From Dermatophilaceae bacterium Soc4.6 (GTDB taxonomy: Bacteria; Actinomycetota; Actinomycetes; Actinomycetales; Dermatophilaceae), in contig JAZGVH010000002.1 in NCBI GenBank assembly GCA_039889245.1, positions 3,348,001 through 3,412,000 on the forward strand: a stretch of DNA of 64,000 bases. Reading direction: 5' to 3'. The position numbers and the translations under genes were made by a program. The notes under the pieces were generated by a model that saw only the letters and a list, made by a program, of their open reading frames with translations, searched no databases and was not told the origin of the DNA. Below are positions 35,693-43,581 of this stretch, in pieces (the stretch's first letter is position 1; each line of letters begins with the position of its first letter).

Positions 35693-37300
35693 ATGAAGTC
35701 TGCCGAGGAGATCATGAACATGTTGGAAGCCTTCGACCTGACCGGGTCGTTGCGGGACGCCGGGGAGTTGTCCGGGGTCTCGCACCACACCGTCGCGAGG
35801 TACGTCGCCGCCCGCGAATCGGGCGTCCTGTCCGATCGTCCCGCTGCGAGACCGCAGCTGATCGACGAGTTCCTGCCCAAGATCGAGGAGTGGATCGAGC
35901 GGTCCAAGGGCAAGCTCCGCGCGGATCGAGCCCACGAGAAGCTCGCAGCCCTCGGGTACACCGGGTCCGAGCGCACGACCCGACGCGCGGTCGCGGCGGT
36001 GAAGAAGGACTACCGCCTCGGTCGTGTCCGCGTCCACCGTCCGTGGGTGACGGAGCCGGGGATGTGGCTGCAGTACGACTTCGGTGACGGCCCGGTCATC
36101 GACGGGGTGAAGACCACGTTGTTCATCGCGTGGTTGGCGTGGTCGCGGTTCCGGGTGGTCCTGCCGATCCGGGACAAGACGATGCCGTCGGTGATGGCCG
36201 CGCTCGACGTGACGCTGCGCCGGCTCGGTGGCGCCCCGACGTACGTGTTGACGGACAACGAGAAGACCGTCACGACCGAGCATGTCGCCGGGGTGCCGGT
36301 GCGCAACCCGGGGATCGTCGCCTTCGCTCGGCACTACGGTCTCACCATTCACACCTGCGTCCCGGCTGACCCGGCGTCGAAGGGTGGGTCGGAGTCGTCG
36401 GTGAAGATCGCCAAGGCTGACCTGGTCCCGAAGGACACGAACCTGCGCGAGCAGTACGCCTCGTTCGCGCAGCTCGAGGCCGCGTGCGAGGAGTTCTGTG
36501 ACCACGTCAACACGAGGGTCCACCGGGTCACCCGCCGGGTCCCGGTGGAGATGCTCGCCGAGGAACACGCCCGGCTTCACCCCATCCCGCTCGTCCCGCA
36601 CACGGTCGCGTTTGGGGTGACCCGGACCGTGCCGCCGAGCACCCCGATGGTCTCGTTCGAGGGTGGGCAGTACTCCGTCCCGGCCCGGCTGCTCGGTCAA
36701 ACGGTGTGGGTCCGCGTCCACGGCAAAGGCGCTGACGAGGTGATCGTGCTCGTGCACGTCGGCCCGACCGGGCCGGTCGAAGTCGCCCGCCACGCCCGTG
36801 CTACCCCGGGCAGCCCGAAGATCAACGATGACCACTTCCCCCACACCCCCGTGGGGGCGCTGGGGCGGAAACCGTTGGCCCGGAACGCTGCTGAGGTTGA
36901 GTTCCTGACCATCGGTGACGGTGCCCGGCTGTGGCTGAGCGAGGCCGCGGCCGCGGGCACGACGAAGATCCGGGTCAAGATGGCCCAGGCCGTGACGTTG
37001 GCGAAGCTGTTCGACACCAAGGACGTCGACTGGGCGCTGGGCCACGCCGCGGTTCACGCCCGGTTCGCCGAGGCCGACCTCGCGTCCATCCTCGATCACC
37101 ACCAACACGTCACGCGGAACGCGGCGGTCAGCCGTGCCGGAGAAGACGGGTCCCTGACCCAGGGCACCTCCAGCTGGGCCGCCCTCGGCGCTGCCACGAC
37201 TTCGACCTTGACCTCGGGCCCGGAGACGGCGTCGTCGTCGGCGCTGTGTAACGACCGTGCTGTCACGGTCAACGACCCTCGACCGGAGGTGACCTCGTGA
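35693..37300 (+). CDS. istA: IS21-family transposase IstA
   Basis: DDE transposase of 535 aa. The start MKSAEEIMNMLEAFDLTGSL is set by AGGAGGG 6 bp upstream. The N-terminal helix-turn-helix is RDAGELSGVSHHTVARYVAA. The DDE core has LQYDFGDGPVIDGVKTTLFI, TYVLTDNEKTV and KGGSESSVKIAK, followed by the Mu-type C-terminal domain. Its stop overlaps istB. Confidence 0.95.
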   Translation: MKSAEEIMNMLEAFDLTGSLRDAGELSGVSHHTVARYVAARESGVLSDRPAARPQLIDEFLPKIEEWIERSKGKLRADRAHEKLAALGYTGSERTTRRAVAAVKKDYRLGRVRVHRPWVTEPGMWLQYDFGDGPVIDGVKTTLFIAWLAWSRFRVVLPIRDKTMPSVMAALDVTLRRLGGAPTYVLTDNEKTVTTEHVAGVPVRNPGIVAFARHYGLTIHTCVPADPASKGGSESSVKIAKADLVPKDTNLREQYASFAQLEAACEEFCDHVNTRVHRVTRRVPVEMLAEEHARLHPIPLVPHTVAFGVTRTVPPSTPMVSFEGGQYSVPARLLGQTVWVRVHGKGADEVIVLVHVGPTGPVEVARHARATPGSPKINDDHFPHTPVGALGRKPLARNAAEVEFLTIGDGARLWLSEAAAAGTTKIRVKMAQAVTLAKLFDTKDVDWALGHAAVHARFAEADLASILDHHQHVTRNAAVSRAGEDGSLTQGTSSWAALGAATTSTLTSGPETASSSALCNDRAVTVNDPRPEVTS

Positions 37301-38106
37301 GCTCGGCGACGAAGACGACCGCAGCCCCGGCCCTGGGTGTCCCGGCCCCACCGCCGCTGCCCGACGACCTCGAGGCGCTGCTGCGGCGGTTACGCCTGCC
37401 GCACATCCGGCGCCACGCCCCTGAAGTCGTCGCGACCGCGAAGGCCCAACGGTGGGAACCCGTCGAGGTCCTGCGGGCCCTGCTCGGCGAGGAAGCCGCC
37501 GGCAGGGAACGGTCCGCCCTCGCGACCCGCCGCAGCACCGCCGGGTTCCCCACGGGCAAGACGTTCGACGCGTGGGACCCGCAGGCCTCCTCGATCCCCG
37601 CGCCGACCCAGCAGGCCCTGCGGACCTTGGAGTGGGTCCACCGGCGGGAGAACCTCGTCGTGTGCGGCCCCTCGGGCACCGGCAAGACGTTCCTGCTCGA
37701 GGCCCTGGGCCAGCAAGCCGTCGAGCAAGGCCTGAAGGTCGCCTGGTTCACCCTCGAAGACCTCGGCATCCTGCTACGCCGCCACCGCGCCGACGACACC
37801 GTCACCCGCGCCATCGCCCGCGTCCTGCGAGCAGATCTCGTCGTGGTCGACGACATTGGCCTGCTCCCCGTGGCCCACGACGCCGCCGAGGGCCTATACC
37901 GCCTCGTCGATGCCGCGTACGAGAAGCGGTCCATCGCGATCAGCTCGAACCTGCACCCCGCCTCGTTCGACGAGCTGATGCCCAAGACCCTCGCAACCGC
38001 GACCGTCGACCGGCTCCTGCACCACGCCCACATCTGTCAGACCACCGGCGACAGCGTCCGCCTGACCCAAGCCCTCGCCGGCGCGGGGGTGAGCCCCTTG
38101 ACCTGA
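37297..38106 (+). CDS. istB: IS21-family helper ATPase IstB
   Basis: AAA+ ATPase of 269 aa, the DnaC-like transposition helper that selects targets for IstA. Walker A is VVCGPSGTGKTFLLEALG near residue 125, Walker B DLVVVDDIGLLPV near 182, and sensor region SIAISSNLHPASFDELMP. GTG start overlapping the istA stop. Confidence 0.95.
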   Translation: MSSATKTTAAPALGVPAPPPLPDDLEALLRRLRLPHIRRHAPEVVATAKAQRWEPVEVLRALLGEEAAGRERSALATRRSTAGFPTGKTFDAWDPQASSIPAPTQQALRTLEWVHRRENLVVCGPSGTGKTFLLEALGQQAVEQGLKVAWFTLEDLGILLRRHRADDTVTRAIARVLRADLVVVDDIGLLPVAHDAAEGLYRLVDAAYEKRSIAISSNLHPASFDELMPKTLATATVDRLLHHAHICQTTGDSVRLTQALAGAGVSPLT

Positions 38107-38129
38107 CCCACGCCCTGAGGCCGAGGGTG

Positions 38130-38232
38130 GCCAGCACTGGGCAGATCCCATGGCCACCACCGGGCAGTTCTCGTGACCGTCACCGGGCAGGTCTCACGAC
38201 CGCCTCTGGGCAGATCTCAATGGCCCTTGACA
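38130..38232. repeat. Right-end multiple repeats of the IS21-type element
   Basis: Four inverted copies of the same unit, e.g. CACCGGGCAGTTCTCGTGAC and CTCTGGGCAGATCTCAATGG, mirror-imaging the left end. Confidence 0.85.
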
Positions 38233-38351
38233 GGCAGCGTCGGCGGTGTGTGACCGACCTCCCGGACCTGCGTCATCCTCGCAGACCTCTTTGCGCTCGG
38301 TGGTCTCTGGAGGACGAGCGGTCGGCTGCGGTTGTTCGGCGAGGGCCGCCG

Positions 38352-38357
38352 TAGACT
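38352..38357 (+). promoter_or_regulatory. -10 box (TAGACT) for a leaderless cysM transcript
   Basis: TAGACT ends 7 bp before the GTG, placing +1 at the start codon. No ribosome site is present. This supports the GTG at 38365 over longer readings. Confidence 0.5.
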
Positions 38358-38364
38358 CCGGTGT

Positions 38365-39279
38365 GTGAGCAACCCTCCGGCGTACCCCACGATGGAGGAC
38401 GTCATCGGTGACACCCCGCTGGTGCGTCTGCAGCGACTTCCGGGGCCGGAGAACGAACGCCGCGGCAACGTGCTGCTCGCCAAGCTCGAGGGGAACAACC
38501 CGGCCGGCTCGGTCAAGGACCGCCCGGCGATCAGCATGATCAGGGGCGCGGAGGCGCGAGGGGAGATCGCCCCCGGCGACACCCTGCTGGAAGCGACGTC
38601 GGGCAACACCGGGATCGGCTTGGCGATGGCAGCGGCGATCAGCGGCTACCCACTGATCATCGTGATGCCCGAGGACGCCTCCACTGAGCGGATCCAGACG
38701 ATGAAGGCCTACGGAGCCGACCTCGTTCTCACCCCCGCAGGTGGCGGCATGGAAGAGGCCCGCGACGTCGTGACGCGGATGGAGCGGGAGGGCCGCGGCC
38801 GGGTCCTGGACCAGTTCGGCAACCCGGACAACCCCCGTGCCCACGAGGAAGGGACGGGCCCGGAGCTGTGGCGCCAGACCGACGGACGGATCACGCACTT
38901 CGTGGCCGCGATGGGCACCACCGGCACGATCACCGGGGTCTCGCGCTTCCTGAAGTCGCAAGACCCCGGCATCCAGATCATCGGGGCACAGCCCGCCGAG
39001 GGCTCCAAGATCCCCGGTATCCGCGCCTGGCCACCGGAGTACGTGCCGAAGATCTTCGACCCGTCGGCGGTGGACCGGACCATCGAGGTCACCCAGACCG
39101 ACGCCGAGCAGACGGCCCGCCGGCTGGCCCGCGAGGAGGGTATCTTCGGCGGTGTCTCCGCGGCCGGCGCCTGCTGGACCGCCCTGCAGGTGGCCCAAGA
39201 GGTCGAGGCAGCAACGATCGTCTTCGTGGTCTGCGACCGCGGCGACAGGTACCTCTCCAGCGGCGTATTCCCCGCCTGA
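38365..39279 (+). CDS. cysM: Cysteine synthase (CysM type)
   Basis: PLP-dependent O-acetylserine or O-phosphoserine sulfhydrylase, 304 aa. The PLP lysine is in NNPAGSVKDRPAISMI near residue 43. The substrate loop is LLEATSGNTGIGLAMAAAIS near 72 and the phosphate-binding loop is AAMGTTGTITGVSRFL near 180. YVPKIFDPSAVDRTIEV and EEGIFGGVSAAGACWTAL complete the fold. It is intact and lies just downstream of the IS21-type element, within a zone otherwise full of broken genes. A role in cysteine biosynthesis is firm; the sulfur donor and why it is island-borne are unknown. Confidence 0.9.
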   Translation: MSNPPAYPTMEDVIGDTPLVRLQRLPGPENERRGNVLLAKLEGNNPAGSVKDRPAISMIRGAEARGEIAPGDTLLEATSGNTGIGLAMAAAISGYPLIIVMPEDASTERIQTMKAYGADLVLTPAGGGMEEARDVVTRMEREGRGRVLDQFGNPDNPRAHEEGTGPELWRQTDGRITHFVAAMGTTGTITGVSRFLKSQDPGIQIIGAQPAEGSKIPGIRAWPPEYVPKIFDPSAVDRTIEVTQTDAEQTARRLAREEGIFGGVSAAGACWTALQVAQEVEAATIVFVVCDRGDRYLSSGVFPA

Positions 39280-39482
39280 GAGCTCCGGCTGACGCCTGAA
39301 GACATTGGGCCCCAAGCACGCGTCATGACGTTCCGTTCCGTCCGCGAACGTCCGGTCGACGTGCGGCGGTTAACGTCCGCTGAGCCGTCGGCTCCCGCCG
39401 AGATCGGGACGATCTGAAGGACGCGCCATCGCGCCATCACCGGTTGGCCGCCACCGTGGCGCAGCCAGGGTCCCGGATGGTC
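39280..39482. other. Gap without recognised gene
   Basis: About 200 bp after cysM with no supported gene or terminator. Confidence 0.4.
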
Positions 39483-39808
39483 TCAGCGGTGACGGACGAC
39501 TCTGATGCCCTGCTCCTCGGCGGCAGCCGTGAGCCGAGACAGCAGGACGACCCCGCCAGATGACGGCGACGTGAGTACGAGCAGGAACGCCTCCGCCGGC
39601 CAAGGCAACGGGCGACCGTCGCCGCCCACCGGCCGCCGCTGACGCAGCGACTCGCATACCCGTCGCATCTCGCCGGGCTCCGCGTAGATGGCTAGCCGAC
39701 GCATGGGCCCCGACCCCTTCCCCGGGTGCCTGGACAGCTGCTTCAGCGGGATGACCGCGGCCATGCCGACCGTGCACACCGCCGCGAACACCAGCGGGAA
39801 AATCTGAT
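39483..39808 (-). pseudogene. 5'-truncated membrane-anchored protein fragment
   Basis: Reads QIFPLVFAAVCTVGMAAVIP (one membrane segment), then GKGSGPMRRLAIYAEPGEMR and ends EEQGIRVVRHR. The reading frame has no start before it meets transposase remnant sequence at about 39808, so its beginning was lost. An internal ATG at 39791 could still give a 102-aa product. Family unknown. Confidence 0.45.
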
Positions 39809-40054
39809 GTCCCCGATCGCCTCACCTCCGCCGGCGATCAGGACCGCAACATCGGCCAGGACCCGTCCCGTCGTGAGCAGGTCGTGGGTCGGGGTGAACC
39901 CCTTCCGAACCATCGTCCCCGACAGGGCGTCGGTCACGCCCGCCTGGTCGGACAGCATCCGGGTCGCGACGTTCCCTGCCTGGGCCACGACCCCGGTCCC
40001 GTCCGCGGACACGACCAACCCCTGACCGGACCTCGTGCCCGCATGCCCCCCCAA
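39805..40054 (-). pseudogene. IS1380-family transposase N-terminal remnant
   Basis: LVVSADGTGVVAQAGNVATR and GRVLADVAVLIAGGGEAIGD match the conserved N-terminus of IS1380 transposases. It stops after about 85 residues, and the catalytic domain is absent. Confidence 0.7.
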
Positions 40055-40066
40055 GCACCTGGTGGT

Positions 40067-40364
40067 CAGACGGGATCGGTGAACGAGATCGGCTTGCCGG
40101 TGGCGCGGGCGTAGGCGATCTCCTTGCTCGTGGACTCGCCGACGTATCCGCCGGGTTGACCACCAGAACCCGGTCAGCCAGGTCGATCTTGCGCAGGTGG
40201 AGGGCGTCCAGCGCGACCTTCTGCTCGTTCGTGATCACCTCCCCTGCGTCGCCGGGCGCGACGACGATGACACCCGCCAAGGTCAGCTCACGGTTCGACG
40301 CCCGCATCTCGTCGACGAACCGGGTGGAGCCACAGATGCAGACAATCTCAGGTCGGTCGGGCAC
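40067..40364 (-). pseudogene. Frameshifted nucleoside 2-deoxyribosyltransferase-like (DUF4406-like) gene
   Basis: Begins MPDRPEIVCICGSTRFVDEM and contains ITNEQKVALDALHLRKIDLA and DRVLVVNP. One base is then missing near 40160; in the shifted frame the expected GGYVGESTSKEIAYARATGK and PISFTDPV follow before a stop. The intact form would be a nucleotide-sugar-fold protein of about 98 aa. It starts 3 bp after the GNAT remnant. Confidence 0.75.
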
Positions 40365-40367
40365 GGC

Positions 40368-40701
40368 TCAGTCTTCCGCCTCTCCGGACACAGGCTGCGT
40401 CGACCACGACATCGAGGCATAGCCGGTTGCCGGCTCGAAGCTCGCCTTCACGTACAGATCTCGTAGCTGCCAGAAGTGGCCCAGACGTTGTGATGCCGGG
40501 ATGGGCGAGGCCCGCGGCCTCACCGCCCCGTTGCGCCAAGAAGGCCAACAACGCTCCAGAGTCCACGTGTTGACTCAGCCACGCCTCGGAGCCAGCAGGG
40601 TCAGGCCGCTGCCCGTAGTGCTCCCGGTACGCGTCGAAGAGATGAACGAGCCGGGGGGTCGACGCGGCCGCCTCACTGACCTCGATGCGTGGATCGATCA
40701 C
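40368..40701 (-). pseudogene. Frameshifted GNAT acetyltransferase remnant
   Basis: Starts MIDPRIEVSEAAASTPRLVH, continues FDAYREHYGQ and LAFLAQRGGEAAGLAHPG, then needs a frame change near 40485 to give HFWQLRDLYVKASFEPATGY. The acetyl-CoA-binding loop is missing. It was probably an operon with the following deoxyribosyltransferase-like gene. Confidence 0.65.
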
Positions 40702-40765
40702 ACTGAAATCGTCGTGGGGGGTCGTGGGAGCTCACGCCTCTTGGAGGTTCGGCTGTCCTGGCTTC

Positions 40766-40886
40766 GTCGAACCGGAGCCGAGGACCTCTGCGACGAGACG
40801 GGCCGAGGGCGTGTTGGACGGCGACGGGGTCGTTCGCCATCGGTAGCCGACGGTGTTCTGGTGGGGTGGCTGGTGGTCGATGCGCG
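40766..40886 (-). pseudogene. Third integrase remnant
   Basis: GTCGAACCGGAGCCGAGGAC and TTCGCCATCGGTAGCCGACG, with linking pieces, match three separate parts of the intact integrase gene (about 17540-17590, 17671-17690 and 17768-17820). At least two internal deletions separate them. Confidence 0.75.
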
Positions 40887-40914
40887 GCGGTGCGGACGAC
40901 CGCACCCGCGGCGG

Positions 40915-41399
40915 TCACCAGCAGCTGCTGGGGCGCGCGGCACGTCGTCGCAGCGCGAGGCCGAGGACGACGAGGGAGGTGAGGGTGAGCAGGGTTCCCG
41001 CGAGGGTTGACGCAGCCAGGTCCGGGACCGCCGATGAGATGGCGTGAACGGGGCTGCCATCTCCTCTCCCTGGCGCGTAGACGTACCCCAGCCACAGCGC
41101 CCCGACGCCGAGGAGGATGGCTGGGACGGACCACCAGAAGACGTGTCGGCGAGGGCGTACAGCTCGCACTTGCGCGGCGAGGGCCAACGACAGCAGCAGA
41201 GGCACCCCGACGAAGATCACCGTGGCGTACCGGGTGAGCGCATCGACGGCGAAGGTGCCCGGTGGGGTCCCCAGGACCGCGTGGACGAGACCGCCATGGA
41301 ACTGCGCCCACCGTTGAGTGTCGGGTCCCTGGCCGGTGTTGGCCAGGGCGACGACCCCCAGGCCCAGGGTAGGACAGACCTGTCAGCAGAAGCCTCATC
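40915..41399 (-). pseudogene. Probable frameshifted small membrane protein
   Basis: Three membrane segments are visible (VIFVGVPLLLSLALAAQV, FWWSVPAILLGVGALWLGYV, LAGTLLTLTSLVVLGLALRR). The frame extends upstream through TGQGPDTQRWAQFHGGLVHA but lacks a start; a plausible start MRLLLTGLS (41399) is in another frame, suggesting a frameshift near 41370. A GTG at 41220 could give a 101-aa product. Family unknown. Confidence 0.5.
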
Positions 41400-41647
41400 G
41401 CTCGCCTCCGTTGTCGGGAGCGGTCCGCAGGAATCGGGTGGGCGGACCCCGCACCAGGGTCGGCCCCGTCACGCCACCCACGAGCAGCTGCCCCGGCGGC
41501 GGTTACCGTCGCTTCGCCGCCATGGTTCGTCACGCAGGCATGCCCTCACTTCCCCAGGGGACCGTCGGGCGTGACGAGACGCCGGGCATCCTCGCTGGCC
41601 ACGTGGCGGGGGACCGGCGTTGTGCCTGGTCCCGGTGATCGCGGACG
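41400..41647. other. Right edge of the accessory region, no gene
   Basis: About 250 bp without recognised coding sequence between the last decayed gene and the first intact core-like gene. No third copy of the ychF attachment repeat was found by eye here. Confidence 0.4.
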
Positions 41648-42202
41648 ATGAGTGTCATGTTGAGGACAGAACGGCTGCTGCTGCGTGCGTGGCGTCCGGC
41701 TGACCGGCAGCCGTTCGCCCGGCTCAATGCGGATCCGGCGGTCATGGAGTTCTTTCGCGCCCCGCTGACCCGCGGGGAGAGCGACGCGTTCGTCGACCGG
41801 GTAGAGGCAGGCTTCGCCGAGCACGGCTTCGGGGTGTGGGCCGTGGAAGAGATCGCCACCGGCGAGTTCGTCGGCTTCGCCGGACTCCTCCACCAGACGT
41901 TCGAGGCGCCCTTCACGCCGGCCTTCGAGATCGGCTACCGGTTCGCCCGGCGTGCCTGGGGCAAGGGCTACGCCACCGAGGCCGCCCAGGAAGCCGTGCG
42001 GTTCGGCTTCGAGACCGCCGGCCTCGGCGAGATCGTGTCCATGACTGCGGTGGAGAACGTTCGCTCACGCGCCGTCATGCGCAAGCTGCGCATGACTCAC
42101 AGCCCGGACGACGACTTCCAGCACCCGCGTCTCCCGGACGGCCACCCACTCCAGCGACACGTCCTCTACCGACTGACGATCGATCGGTGGCGTGGGCTCT
42201 AG
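41648..42202 (+). CDS. GNAT-family N-acetyltransferase (RimJ/RimL type)
   Basis: Acetyltransferase of 184 aa. RTERLLLRAWRPADRQPFAR near the start is the classic RimJ/RimL beginning. The acetyl-CoA loop is RRAWGKGYATEAAQEAVRFG near residue 100 and VENVRSRAVMRKLRM near 138 is motif B. It could modify a protein N-terminus or a small molecule. It converges with the ThrE gene with a 4-bp overlap of the ends. It may still belong to the accessory region. Confidence 0.9.
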   Translation: MSVMLRTERLLLRAWRPADRQPFARLNADPAVMEFFRAPLTRGESDAFVDRVEAGFAEHGFGVWAVEEIATGEFVGFAGLLHQTFEAPFTPAFEIGYRFARRAWGKGYATEAAQEAVRFGFETAGLGEIVSMTAVENVRSRAVMRKLRMTHSPDDDFQHPRLPDGHPLQRHVLYRLTIDRWRGL

Positions 42203-43464
42203 TCGTGGGGGGCAGCCAGCCACCCGCGCGCCGACCGGCCCAGGGCGGAGCCGACCAGCAGGCCGAGGGAGATGGCGATCGAGACGCCCAGCACCCCCAG
42301 GGCGACGGCCGTGACCGACTCCCTCCCCCCGGCGAGCTCCGTGACCCCCACCAGGCCGAGGCTGCCGGGCACGAGCAGCCAGAAGGCCGGGAGGAAGAGC
42401 ACGAGGCGGGGCAGCTGCGGCCGGCGCAGCTCCACGACGCTGGCCCCGAGGCTGGCGGCGATCGCACCGAGGAAGCCTCCGAGGCCGAGCGAGCCCAGCT
42501 GCTGCCCCGCCACCTGGGCGCTGAAGGCCAGAGTCAGCACCAGCAGCACCCACCCCTGCATCCGCAGCGGCACACCCTCCATCAGGCAGATGCTCAACCC
42601 GATGAGCAGCAGCCCGACCGGGGCGCCGGCCCAGCCGAGCTCGTCGACCCGCAGGTTCGTCATCGCCGCGGGCGGCACGCGCAGCAGGGTGGTCGCCATC
42701 AGCAGGCCCACCGCGAACAGCCCCAGCTGCACGAGCCCGTAGGTGAGTCGCGCGGACCCTGCCTGCATGTGCCCGGCGGCCAGCTCCGACATGCCGTTGA
42801 CGACGAGCGCTCCGGGCAGCAGGACCGCCAGGGGCGGCAGGACGGTGCGGAGGGGGCCTTCGAGCAGGCCCGCGTCGGCCGCGCCGAACACGAGCATCGA
42901 GACGACGAACGCGGCGAGGGTCGGAAGCAGCGACTTGACCACCTGGTGGCGCTCCGCCAGCTGGACGAGCACGAAGACGATGACGGCTCCCACAGCCGCA
43001 GCCACGACGTTGGGCCACCCGGGTTGGAGAATCGACGCGATGCCGACGGCGAGGACGGGCCAGGCCAGCGCCACCAGCCAGGCAGGATGCCCGACCGGAC
43101 GACGCGCCACCGCCGTGAGCTCCTCGCGGGCGGCCGAGGGCTCGAGCTGGCCGCGCAGCAGCTGGTAGCGGATGACCCGGACGCTGGCTGCCTGGTGCAG
43201 CCGCAGACCGGCAGGAGCCGAGCGCTGCGTCGCGGGACCACCCTGCGTGAGGGTGACGAGCAGACCCGTGGGACCGACGGCGGTCTGCACCTCGGGGAAT
43301 CCGAGGTGGACGCCTACCTCGGTGAGCTCCTCCTCGATCTCCTGCACCGGCTGCCCGGTCGCGATCATGGCGGTGCCGAGGTGGGCCAGCAGGGCGCGGA
43401 CCTCGCTCGCGCGGTCCTCCTCGTGGCTGCCCGGTGCCAGCTGTCCAGTCATGGTCGTCATCAT
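42199..43464 (-). CDS. thrE: Threonine/serine exporter family protein (ThrE type)
   Basis: Amino-acid exporter of 421 aa combining both ThrE halves. The N-terminal cytoplasmic domain has LLAHLGTAMIATGQPVQEIE (near residue 25) and PTGLLVTLTQGG, followed by about ten membrane segments in two blocks of five (residues about 130-265 and 280-415). The family exports threonine and serine in Corynebacterium. Substrate here is inferred. It is convergent with the GNAT gene and divergent from the MFS pump. Confidence 0.88.
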   Translation of the reverse strand: MMTTMTGQLAPGSHEEDRASEVRALLAHLGTAMIATGQPVQEIEEELTEVGVHLGFPEVQTAVGPTGLLVTLTQGGPATQRSAPAGLRLHQAASVRVIRYQLLRGQLEPSAAREELTAVARRPVGHPAWLVALAWPVLAVGIASILQPGWPNVVAAAVGAVIVFVLVQLAERHQVVKSLLPTLAAFVVSMLVFGAADAGLLEGPLRTVLPPLAVLLPGALVVNGMSELAAGHMQAGSARLTYGLVQLGLFAVGLLMATTLLRVPPAAMTNLRVDELGWAGAPVGLLLIGLSICLMEGVPLRMQGWVLLVLTLAFSAQVAGQQLGSLGLGGFLGAIAASLGASVVELRRPQLPRLVLFLPAFWLLVPGSLGLVGVTELAGGRESVTAVALGVLGVSIAISLGLLVGSALGRSARGWLAAPHD

Positions 43465-43581
43465 GTCAAGGAGGGAACATTCCGAGGGTCGGGACTCTTG
43501 TCACTACGTCGAAGCCGCCACCACGCGTGTGGCGGCTTCCATCACGCCCGACCCGATCCGACCCAGCAGGAGCGTTGCCGC

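Larger units (their letters stand above)
35502..38232 (+). mobile_element. IS21-family element
   Basis: A 2.73-kb element with istA-istB. The outermost ends are related (left TGGCAGCGGCCACGAGA; right, reversed, TGTCAAGGGCCATTGAGA), and it is flanked by a 5-bp target duplication GGCAG (35497-35501 and 38233-38237). Multiple subterminal repeats lie at both ends. Confidence 0.9.

Noticed and set aside
40673-41533. Long minus-strand open frame across the integrase relic and membrane gene
   Set aside because: Its frame crosses unrelated remnants and shows Arg/Pro-rich shadow composition; only short blocks in other frames have meaning.
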